From contig JFHB01000058.1 of the NCBI GenBank assembly GCA_000729835.1, positions 94,014 through 158,013 of the forward strand: 64,000 nt of DNA. Direction: 5' to 3'. This document shows positions 36,800 through 47,199 of this stretch, one piece after another. Source of the DNA: Atkinsonella hypoxylon. Its lineage: Eukaryota > Ascomycota > Sordariomycetes > Hypocreales > Clavicipitaceae. The notes under the pieces are model-generated. The model was not told the origin of the DNA. It worked only from the letters and a program-made list of their open reading frames with translations, and did no database searches. The position numbers and the translations under genes were made by a program. The stretch's first letter is position 1; each line of letters starts with the position of its first letter.

Positions 36800-39700
36800 A
36801 CTTAATAAATTGTTAATGCTTTTAAATAGTAAGAGGCTTAGTTAGGCTATCTGCTAGCATCTAATTTATATTAATATAACTAACCTTAGCTATACCTTTA
36901 CAAATCTTTTCCCTAATGTAGTTAAACTTCAAAAGGGTGTGCTTAGTTCTACTATATAACGTTAAGTTGTAAGCAGTAACTATAGCGCCTTAATTATTAC
37001 ACCTAATAGGAATAGGAGGGGTTAAAGGCAGCTTTATCTCCTTAAAAAGGCTGTAGAGCCACTCTAATTCCCTAATAGCTTTAGATAATGCATTAGATTC
37101 TGCTTCTAAAGTAGAAAGAGCAATAGTACTAGCTTTCTTCGATTTCTAGCTAATAGGTCCACCAGCTAGCTTATATAGATAAGCATAGGTTAATTTAGAA
37201 GAGGTTTTATTACCAGCAAAATCGCTATTGCAATAACTAAGGAGGGTCTTAAGTACTTCTTTACAACTAATAGAACTATTAGAAGCTTTAGAAGAAGACC
37301 CTATAGGGTGTAGACTAGAACGCTTATAAATAATAGCAAAGCTTCTAGTACCACTTAAGTACCTTAAGAGGTGCTTAGAGGCATTTAGGTGCTCTATATA
37401 GGGCTTAGCTAGGAAGGTTAATAGCTACTGAACAGAAAAAGCAATATTAGCTCTAGTTAGCAACATAAGGTACATTATAGTGCCTATTATGCTTTAATAA
37501 AGCTTATAATCGGATTTTAAGAGAGGTTTTATAACTAGTTTCTTTAGGATTCCCAGCTGTATAGGGATAGAAGCTAGCTTAGCATCTAGCATATTGAATC
37601 TTTCTAGGGCTTTAAGGATGTATTAAGATTAATAGATTTTAATAGACCTTTTAGACCTATTATAGGTGATTTAAACGCCTAGGAAGAATTCTACTAGTCC
37701 TCTATCTTCTATTGGATAAGCCTAATTTAGTAGCTTTTTAAGCTTATTGATATATCGTAAATTAGGCCTAATTAGAAGACAGTTATCTACATAAGTAGCA
37801 ATTTATGTAGATGTAGCTAGGTTATAAAAGACTGCTGGGTCTAATATAAGAGGTTTAAATCTATGCTTTTAAAGTAATTCTATTAGAATTTGCTGCTATT
37901 CTCTAGGACTTTGCTTTAGACCATAGAGGGATTTTTCTAGCTTAATTACTTGCTCTTTAGAGGGCTTGTAATTACAGCTTTTTAGTAGCTTAGCTACTGA
38001 TGGCGTTGCTTCTGTAAATTCAATAAATCCATCTGGGATTTCTATATAAATAGCTTCCTTTAGCTTGCTATTTAAAAAGGCTTCTATAAAGTCGATTTGC
38101 TTAACTTCCTAGTTATTAAAAGCTGCAAGAGCTAATAATATACGCTAGCTAGGAGGAATACTAGTTGCAGCAAAGGTCTCTAGATAGTCTTAACCTTCTA
38201 TTTACATAAATCCCTTAGCAATAAGGCGGGCCTTATATTTAATAGGATTATTTTCTTTATCCTTTTTAAGCCTGTAAATAAGCCTATTCTTAGAACTCTT
38301 TAGCCCTTAGGTACTTAGTCTTTCCCTATAAATTTGAAGGTTCCAGCAGCTAATAGCTGCTTAAATTCGCTATAGGTAGCTTCTATCTAATGCTGCTTAG
38401 CAGAGCTTTTTAGGGCTTGCTTCCACGTGTTAGGAAGTTCATCCTTATTACTATTAGAAGTAATAGCTGCTTTAGTCCTTGCCTTAAAGCATAGATCCTT
38501 AATTAAGGAAAATATATCTCCATCTAAATCTATAGCATCAGCATCAATAGATTCAGCTTCAGCTTCTATAGGTTCTATATTAGCCTAAGGGGCTTCTATA
38601 GATATAGGAGCTTTAGGGGCCTCTATAGCTTCTATAGAGTTGCTTAGTAGAAGAGCTTGATTTTCTACAGGTTCTAGTGGATAATTTAGCATATCTAGAT
38701 AACTAGGATAAGGATACTTAGGAGTATAATTATCTTCTAACTGCTGGTCATCGATTTCTCCCTCTGAAGGATTATCCACTATAGAACCAATAAGAACCTT
38801 AGGGATGCTCTGTGAAATAGGACCTATTCCTTCTATAATTTTAACGAAGCTAGTCTTTATAACAGCTTGTTTAGAGGGGATGTATATTAAATATACATTA
38901 GAACCTAGTGTAGCTAAAAGTCTACTAGGAATAGTTCTTTTAACTAGCTTCTGCAACCTAGATTGTTGTTCTAAAGGAATTAGAACTTCACAATAGGAGC
39001 CTATAGCCCTTATTTTAGTAAAATTAGGCTTATAGGTCTTAGAAGGCTCTAAATCAGCTAGATATAGCTGTTTAGAACTTAGTGGTTTAGTACTATTCGC
39101 AGTAGTATTAACTAAATCTACTATAGCAGGAAGGATGTAAGACTATAGATATAGAGGTAATTGTAACTACTGTAGGGTAGCACGCAAACGGTTTAGAAGT
39201 ACCCTTATAGCTCTCTCTATTAGCCTATTCTGTTTGTAAATATAGAGGCAAGAGGTGCTAAAGCAAATACCCTTAGAAGATAGCTAAGCTTGCAACCTAG
39301 TATTGATTTCTGTACTACTATTAAAATAAAGGTGTTTAGGGTAGCAGTTATACTGGTTCTTTAATTCCTTAAAGAAGCCTTTAATACAGCTATAGAGAGT
39401 AGAACCCTCTTTATTAGCTAGATTAAAAGACCACTTATACTGTAATTTTCTATTAATTAGAAAAAGAACTAGAGGCCTCTTATTATGCAGTATAGGCTCT
39501 ATTTTAACGGTATCTCCCTCTATAATATCTAAACATCTAGGGGGGTTAGGAATAGCATGCTTGCTAGGTCTTCTAACAGCTTTAGCTTAGTTGCAAGCTA
39601 GGCAGTTAAAATCCTTTTCCTTAATTTTTGTAAAATCAGGAATACCTTTAGTAATAGAAGCAGTCTTCTTTAGTAAAGGGAGTCCTATATGCCCTAATCT

Positions 39701-42037
39701 AACGTGCTAAGTAGCAGCTAATTCTAGTAGCTTCTTATAGGAAGAAGAAGCAGTAGGATTTATACTACTAGAATTATTATTAGAGCTAGCTTCCTGTTGC
39801 TCTCTATCTTGCTAGATCTCTTAAGAACTACAGGCCTCGTTTAAGGGATCTAGACGGCCACTTCCTCCAATATCCAGCAACTTAGGATTTAGACCTTCTA
39901 AATCCCCGTTATTTGAAGGAATCTAACTAGGAGCCCGTTTAGGAATTAGGGCTAATGGCTCTATAGCATCGTTATTGGTATTATCTTCTTCTTTAAAATC
40001 AGATAATTCCTTAATTCAGCTATATTCCTTTGGATTAAAACTAGGCTGTTAAGGGATTTAAACCTCTATAGGATAACTAGTATTATAATTGCTATTATAA
40101 CTACTAAATCCTATATAAGAGAGATTAGCGTGGTTTTTACACACTCTAGGGGTCTTTTGCCCCTTAAGCTGTAGAAAGAAACCATGCTTTTTGGGATTTA
40201 GAAGCCTATAGCAGCTTCTATTAGCTAGAAATAGCTGATTTCTAAGGAGAGTGCCCCCTGTTAAATAGTGCTTTAGACTACTAATTAGGTTGGTATCTAA
40301 ACCTAGGCAATATAGAGCATCCTTTAGAGCTAAAGGTCTGTATTTAGCTGGATTTATACTAACTAGTACCTAGAATACAGCAGTTCCCTGTCCTTTAGGA
40401 TAAATAGGACCTCCTCTAGTAGCAATAGGCGCGGTTTTACCCTTTTTTATAGGCTTAAAAGTCCTAAAAAATGCCTTATTGTTAACTATATAACAGGTAG
40501 AACCTATATTGTATAGTAAGGAGTTTTTAATTATTCCATTAGAATAGTTAAAAGAAGGGGTATTATTACTAGTAGTACTAGTATCACTAGTAGTGGATTC
40601 TGTATCTAAATCGTAAGAATTATTACTACTAGAACTGCTAGAATCATTAGATTCTATAGTATCCTAGTTGCTAGTAGATAGGTTATAACAACCTATAGCA
40701 AAAGCAGCTTCTCTATCCTTATTCCCAGAATTTTTGTTACTTCTTCTTCAGCCCTTCCACTTCTTCTTATTCTTAGAGGCTTTATCCTAATCTTTTTCTT
40801 TAGAGGCATTAGAATCGTTAGAATTAGAATCGGAATTCTTCTTCTGATTAGGAGGATTCTTTCCTTAGTTAGCTTTATTATTATTATTAGAACCATTAGA
40901 GTTAGAAGCTTTATAACTAAGAGCTTTAGATATAGAGGAGCTTTTATCTCTTTGTTCTTCTAATAAATCAGCTATAAGGAACTGTAAATTCAGCATTTTT
41001 ACAGATAAACCTTATGCTCTAGCAGCTCTAATAGAATATCGCTGCCTTTTAGCCTAGCTAGGGAAGGTCTTCTTTAAAGCATCAATATAATAATTTACCT
41101 AGTTAATAGAATTAATAGCTACACTATAGAGCTGTAATCTAGCTAGTAAATTATTAAATTTAGTATTAAAGGCCTCTAAAGATCCCTTATAGTTCGAAAA
41201 CGATAAGTTGTAATAACTAGCATATAGCGTACTACATTGTATTTTAGCACTCTGCGAATACTGCCTAACTAGAACGTTATAGGCATCTACAGGGGACTTA
41301 TGCTAGCTTATAGCAGCTTAAGGTTTAGATTAGCAACTATCTCTTATAATCATAAGGATAATAGCTTGTTCTAAATCTACTAAAGTACTAGCTATACTAG
41401 GATTATTAATAAATTAAGGGAATCCTAGTGCCCTAAATTAAATAGTTAAAGCTTGCTTCTACTGTTTAAAATTTTTAGGGCCTTTTAGCTTAGCAGCCTC
41501 TAGAATAGAGTGGACCTTCTTATTTAACTCTTTTATAGTGCCTTTATTAAAAGTAGGCAGAAAAGTAGCACTATTAGAGGAACTAGAAGGTTTAGGGGCT
41601 TTAAAAGAGACTTTAGAAGCTCTTTTAGAAGTAATAGAATCTACTACCTTAGAGGGAGACCCTATAGAGAGATTACCTATAGATGTAATTATAGTATCTA
41701 ATTTACTTAGTAAATCAGCTATATTACCTTTATTTTAGCTTTATTTTGCTTCACTATGCCTAATAAATCTATTTAGGGTCTCTTGTTGCTTATCTATTTA
41801 AGCTTTTAGATTAGCTTAAACATTATAGACTTACACTACTCTTTTAGAAGCTAATCTAGCTTCTTTTAGAGCCTTCTTAGCTGTATAATCTTCTTTATTA
41901 GAAGAGGAATCTACTAGCTAAGGGGGGGACCTTGCTAGACTAGGAAAGCTAGTAGCAGCAGCTATAGCTAGTGTACTAGAACCACTACCCCTTTTAGGGC
42001 TTGTGCTCTTTCCCTTGCCTGTTCCTTTTAGTGCTAT
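36800..42037 (-). pseudogene. Copia-4 gag-pol polyprotein remnant
   Basis: Minus strand, same domain order as Copia-3: gag from 42037 (start now ATA), protease near 40520, integrase about 39700-38800, linker about 38750-38400, reverse transcriptase about 38340-37500 with Y-V-D-N near 37785, and RNase H about 37480-36830. A 123-codon integrase/linker piece (38585-38956) is still open. Stops are TAA/TAG at expected Gln codons. The linker near 38540-38600 differs from Copia-3 by small in-frame changes in its Ala/Glu/Ile-rich repeats. Confidence 0.92.
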
Positions 42038-42947
42038 TTTTAAGGATTTTAATAGCTAATTTAACGCACTTTATAGCTAATTATAGCCTAATTACAGTGG
42101 AAATAGTAGTAAATAATAGTAATAATTCTTACTAAATATAGGCTAGAAGTGCCCTATATTTTCAGAAATTATACTGAGATTTTTCTCTAATTTCTTTCGT
42201 AATAGGTATAACAGGCTCTAAAGGCTGCGTTGTATCGCGATCTATATACACATACAATTTATATAGCAGACTAGATTAACAAGCGGTTGCGAGGGGCATA
42301 AAACATAGGTCCTAGCTATTTTTAGCCAAAAAATTCAGGAGATTCTTCTCTAATTAGGTTCTAACAAATTAGTGGAGACCTAGGCACAGCTAATTTAGGG
42401 ATATCCAGCTAATTCCTACTTTAAAATCCTAACTAGTGGGATTACTACATAAATTAATTCTGCAACTGAAAACACAGGAATATCTACAACAAGAGCTGTT
42501 AGGCGTGCACTACAAATTGTAGTATAGCCACTAACAGAGGTGCACAGGGTGCACAATATAACAACAACAAGCGATATAGTGCAGCGCTAAGCTTATTTCT
42601 CGATAGAAATAATTAATTAAGTAGTGCTTAATAAAACGATTCGCAGTGCAAATGTAATGTATGCAGATGTATATATTTTGATGTTGCGCAACAATAGAAC
42701 CTAGCTATTAAGAATAGCTTTAAAAGTGTGTATACATAGGGTGTATAGAGTGCAGGAGGCACAGGGTGGGCAGAATAAAAACACTAGTATAGTGGCTAGC
42801 GATGTATGTGCAGCAGGTATTAATAGCTTCCAGCAAGCTACTAATGGCAGCAATAGCTGCTAGCGCAGGTCTTAATATAGCTTCTAGTGGGTAATACAGT
42901 ATACAATAGTAGATTTTCAGCGGGCTAATAGCTTGCAGATAGGTCTT
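42038..42947 (-). other. Copia-4 5' leader
   Basis: Contains the palindrome TGTTGCGCAACA at 42682-42693. It aligns with the leaders of the other copies. No reading frame seen. Confidence 0.7.
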
Positions 42948-42961
42948 CCGGGCTTATAACC
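42948..42961 (-). other. Copia-4 primer-binding site
   Basis: Minus strand GGTTATAAGCCCGG directly after the 5' LTR, as in Copia-2 and -3. Confidence 0.72.
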
Positions 42962-43657
42962 TATTGAAAATAATAGGGATTACAGGACTAGATATCTAAG
43001 AGGGTAGTAGTCTCTTAGATTTAGCACCTGTAATTGCTTCTAGCAATTATTACGTAGTAGAAGCAGCAGCGGCCTAAATTAAGCTATAGTGTATAGTACT
43101 AGATCACGTAGAGGCAATAGATAACTGTAATAGTAGTATCTTTATATTAAGAGCGCTGTAACGAACTTAGTAAGGGTAGGATCTTAAATCTTTCTAGTCC
43201 CTTATAGACCTACTAACTATATCGGCAGGCTGTAGTCGCTAGAAGGGGCTTATAGGCCACTTTATAATTTCCGCAAAAAGATTTACTATATAAAAACAAA
43301 AAAATCAACTTACGGCTATACAAACGAGACGCCTACATACACAATTTAACAAATTCCACTAATAATAAGCAACCCTTATAAGCCACCCTATTTAACAATT
43401 ATACTATTAAATAGCCCTAATTCTTAGCTTTCGAATGGTATACTTCTTGAATTTCTACTATTGCTAGTTGTGGAGAAAATCGCAGTTAAAGTTGACTATA
43501 GGTTAGGCAACTTTGCCTTAGTCGATTCTAGATGTTTCGCATCTAGTAACAGCAATATCTCTACCAAAAATCAACGTAACAAGACCTAATAAGGGTCACG
43601 TGATAGAGCAACTAGTAGGCATAAAAATAGGCTATACAGGGTAGCTTATTTTTAACA
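42962..43657 (-). repeat. Copia-4 5' LTR (696 bp)
   Basis: Full LTR, minus strand, TG end at 43657. It is less altered than the Copia-4 3' LTR: it retains the E-box-like CACGTG and TTTCGCATCTAG, which RIP has changed there. Confidence 0.95.
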
Positions 43658-44307
43658 CTAGCTATACTAGGATTATCAATAAATTGAGGGAATCCTAGTG
43701 CCCTAAATTGAATAGTTAAAGCTTGCTTCCACTGTTCAAAATTTTCAGGGCCTTTTAGCTTAGCAGCCTCTGGAATTGAGTGGACCTTCTTATTTAGCTC
43801 TTTTATAGTGCCTTCATTAAAAGCAGGCAGAAAAGTAGCACTATTAGAACTAGAAGGTTTAGGGGCTTCAAAAGAGACTTTAGAAGCTCTTTTAGAAGTA
43901 ACAGGATCTACTACCTTAGAGGGAGACCCTATAGAGAGATTACCCATAGATGTAATTATAGTATCTAATTTACTTAGTAAATCAGCTATATTACCTTTAT
44001 TTTGGCTTTATTTTGCTTCACTATTCCTAATAAATCTATTTAGGGTCTCTTGTTGCTTATCCATTTGAGCCTTTAGATTAGCTTGAACATTATAGACTTA
44101 CACTACTCTTTCAGAAGCTAATCTAGCTTCTTTTAGAGCCTTCTCAGCTGTATAATCTTCTTTATTAGAAGAGGAATCTACTAGCTAAGGGGGGGATCTA
44201 GCTGGACTAGGAAAGCTAGTAGCAGCAGCTGGATTAGCTGGTGTACTAGAACCACTACCCCGTTTAGGGCTTGTGCTCTTTCCCTTGCCTGTTCCTTTTA
44301 GTGCTAT
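43658..44307 (-). pseudogene. Copia-5 gag N-terminal part, nearly undamaged
   Basis: Minus strand from 44307 (ATA in place of ATG). It has a Ser/Pro/Lys-rich N-terminus, then a helical coiled-coil-like segment rich in Ala/Glu/Gln (about residues 50-100), then a conserved K-L-K-G-P-E-N-F-E-Q-W-K motif and L-G-F-P-Q-F-I-D, typical of copia gag. Only a few stops interrupt it, and an open stretch of ~97 gag codons (43947 down to 43658) continues into the adjacent LTR, adding unrelated residues. It keeps CAG/CAA codons that are stops in the other copies, so it is the youngest or least RIP-hit gag here. Confidence 0.85.
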
Positions 44308-45243
44308 TTTGAGGATTTTAATAGCTAATTTTAACGCTCTTTATAGCTAATTATAGCCTAAATTACAGTAAAAAAGTAGTAAATATTAGGTAATAACCTC
44401 TTGTAGATATCAATAGATTGCTCTATTATAGGCCTAGTAGTGCCCTATATCTTCAGAAATTATACTGAGATTTTTCTCCGATTTCTTTTGTAATAGGTAT
44501 AATAGGCTTTAAGGCTGCGTTATATCGCGATCTATATGTGTATACAATTTGTATGGCAGACTAGATTGACAAGCGGTCGTAAGGGGCATAAAACATAGGT
44601 CCTAGCTATTTTTAGCCAAAAAATTCAGGAGATTCTTCTCTAATTAGGTTCTAACAAATTAGTGGAGACCTAGGTACAGCTAATTTAGGGATATCTAGCT
44701 AATTCCTACTTTAAAATCCCAACCAGTAGGATTACTATATAAATTAATTCTGCAACTAAAAACACAGGAATATCTAACGGCAACAAGAGCTGTTAGGCGT
44801 GTACTACAAATTGTAGTATAGCCACTAATAGAGGTGCACAGGGTGTACAATATAACAACAACAACGAGCAATGCAGTGCAGCGCTAAGCTTATTTCTTAA
44901 TGGAAATAATTAATTAGGCAGTGCCTAATAAAACGATTTGCAGTGCGAATGTAATGTGTGCAGATATATATATTTTAATGTTACGCAACAATAGAACCTA
45001 GCTATTGAGAATAGCTTCAAAAGTGTGTATACATAAGGTGCATAGAGTGCAGGAGGCACAGGGTGGGCAGAATGTAAACACCAGTATAGTAGCTAGCGAT
45101 GTATGTACAGTAGGTATTAATAGCTTCCAGCAAGCTACTAATAGCAGCGATAGCTACTAGCGCAGGTCTTAATATAGCTTCTAGTGGGTAATACAGTACA
45201 TAATAGTAGATTTCAGCGGGCTAACAGCTTGCAGATAGGTCTT
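44308..45243 (-). other. Copia-5 5' leader
   Basis: Aligns with the other leaders. The palindrome is altered here (TGTTACGCAACA-type near 44978), showing that one arm has been hit, while the TTAGGCA-g-TGCCTAA hairpin near 44915 is intact. Confidence 0.65.
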
Positions 45244-45257
45244 CTGGGCTTATAACC
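45244..45257 (-). other. Copia-5 primer-binding site
   Basis: Minus strand GGTTATAAGCCCAG, one base from the form in the other copies. Confidence 0.65.
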
Positions 45258-45953
45258 TATTGAAAATAATAGGGATTACAGAACTAGATATCTAAGAGGG
45301 TAGTGGTCTCTTAGATTTAGTAACTGTAATTGCTTCTAGCAATTATTACGTAGTGAAAGCAGCAGCAGCCTAAATTAAGCTGTAGTGTATAGTATAGATC
45401 ACGTAAAGGCAATAGATAACTGTAGTAGTAGTATCTTTATATTAAGAGCACTATAATAAAACTTAGTAAGGGTAGGATCTTAAATCTTTCCAGTCCCTTA
45501 TAGACCTACTAACTATATCGGCAGGCTGTAGTTGCTAGAAGGGGCTTATAGGCTACTTTATAATTTCCGCAAAAAGATTTACTATATAAAAACAAAAAAA
45601 TCAACTTACAGCTATACAAACGAGACGCCTATGTGCATAATTTAACAAATTCCACTAATAACAAGCAACCCTTATAAGCAACTCTATCCAACAATTATAC
45701 TATTAGATAGCCCTAATTCTTAGCTTTCGAATGGTATACTTCTTGAATTTCTACTATTGCTAGTTGTGGAGAAAATCGCTGTTAAAGTTGACTATAGGTT
45801 AGGCAACTTTGCCTTAGTCGATTCTAGATGTTTCGCATCTAGTAACAGCGATATCTCTACCAAAAATCAACGTAACAAGACCTAATGAGGGTCACGTGAT
45901 AGAGCAACTAGTAGGCATAAAAATAGGCTATACAGGGTAGCTTATTTTTAACA
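45258..45953 (-). repeat. Copia-5 5' LTR (696 bp)
   Basis: Full LTR, minus strand. It is close to the Copia-4 5' LTR. Confidence 0.95.
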
Positions 45954-46715
45954 ACTATACTGCAATAACCTTTGCAAAAAGGGCTTATATAACTGTTGTT
46001 CTAGCTAAGGGAGGGGATACTAACTGTATATATAGGGGCATTAAGGTTGCATTTAGAATTCTAGTCTCTTTACTAGGCATTCTTACCTATAGCATTACTT
46101 TACTTAAATGTAGGAACTTACTAACTAAGGTTTTACAGTTAAGTTTACATTAATCCCCCCTTATACTAGCTAGCTCTTCTACTGTATAATTCTTATGTAT
46201 AAATTTTTAAATATATATAACTACTATAACTCTATCCTTAAGGATACACTTACTGCTAATTATATAGAAGAGAAGGTTATATTCTCTCCTTCTCTTTACT
46301 ATATAACCTAAATTAGCTATCCTTTTGCGCCTACTCTCTCTCTCTTTACTAACTATAAAAGCACTATAGCCTTTATTATTCTAAAGAACAATAAGTTTAA
46401 CCCTAAGGAGTATAAGTATATCTTTATAGAAGTTAATAATAACTTCTTATCCCTCTTTACACCTACTGCTGCTGCTGCTGTTGCTATACCCTTATTCTTG
46501 CCTTTACCTATACTTACATCTTGCTGTATACTGCTAACCTTTACTGCTGCTGCCTCCTTACTGCTATATAAAGCCCCTTTACTGCTATATATTGCCCCTT
46601 TACTGCTATATATTGCCCCTTTACCTCTATAGAGTAACCTTAAGGCAATACACTAGGAATATACCTACCTTTAGGTAGAGCTTAAAAGCTTAAACTATTT
46701 GCAATAGTAGTTACT
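45954..46715. other. Unassigned segment between Copia-5 and Gypsy-A3
   Basis: Continues across Gypsy-A3 into 58450 onward, since the TTACT duplication joins them. It matches nothing else in the window. On the plus strand a frame is open from 46312 to the stop at 46630-46632 (107 codons, no ATG), with one TAA just before it. It reads a Phe/Ser/Pro and then an Ala/Leu/Pro-rich chain, including the repeats at 46553-46636. Whether it is host sequence or part of a retroelement cannot be told. Confidence 0.45.
46553..46636. repeat. Four 21 bp tandem repeats
   Basis: Unit CCCCTTTACTGCTATATATTG: two exact copies at 46574-46615, with diverged copies on either side. The length is a multiple of three, so it would encode a 7-residue repeat (L-L-L-Y-I-A-P on the plus strand). 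Confidence 0.85.
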
Positions 46716-47199
46716 TTGTCGCCTCAAAACCAAACCCCTAAATGACCATGCAGCCCACACTAAAGCGGGTGACGATGTAGCGCACGTTAAGATCGAAGAG
46801 AATCGGCAAAGAGCAAAATATTTGTTAGTATATACTATTAAACAATAGCAGGTAAGAAGATTAAATAGTTAGAAAAGGCAGAAATAAAATATTAATTGCG
46901 GCTTAAAAGATATATATACGCAAAAGGAGCTAAATATATTAAAGAGTTAAAGAAAGCGTTAGTGTTAGTAAAGTAATGTTTCTTAAGTATTAAGTGTTAT
47001 AAATTAAAGTAGGCTAAAAGATATTAATTAATTAAAAAGAGTAAAAGCTAAAAAGAGCTAGTAGAAGCTGCTTATATACTTTCTTGCTTAAACTATTTAG
47101 ATATTTAGGTAATACACACTTTTATAAAGAAAAATCTATATATAGCATCCCTTATAAAGCTAATATAAGAGCGTAAGAGGGTAACCCTACTATAATATA
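46716..47199 (-). repeat. Gypsy-A3 3' LTR (484 bp)
   Basis: Plus-strand text begins TTGTCGCCTCAAAACC. The first ~90 bases are nearly unmutated while the rest is AT-shifted, an uneven pattern within one LTR. A purine tract (CTAAGGAGGTAT on the minus strand) adjoins at about 47200-47211 and is the likely polypurine tract. Confidence 0.92.

Larger units (their letters stand above)
35830..43657 (-). mobile_element. Copia-4, complete Ty1/copia structure with unmatched flanks (7828 bp)
   Basis: 3' LTR at 35830-36529, polyprotein, leader, primer site and 5' LTR at 42962-43657. The left flank (ATAAG, Gypsy-A2) and right flank (CTAGC, Copia-5 gag) are not a duplication pair. The simplest explanation is LTR-LTR recombination between nested copia copies. 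Confidence 0.93.
43658..45953 (-). mobile_element. Copia-5, 5' end of a Ty1/copia element
   Basis: Minus strand 5' LTR, primer site, leader and the first ~217 codons of gag, cut at 43658 by the Copia-4 5' LTR. The remainder (gag end, pol, 3' LTR) is missing. The right flank ACTAT (45954-45958) has no partner in the window. Confidence 0.92.

Noticed and set aside
43808..44068. 86-codon plus-strand frame, similar to 6882-7145, 25949-26146 and 41538-41738
   Set aside because: Antisense to copia gag; the minus-strand frame has the recognisable gag motif, so this is a shadow.
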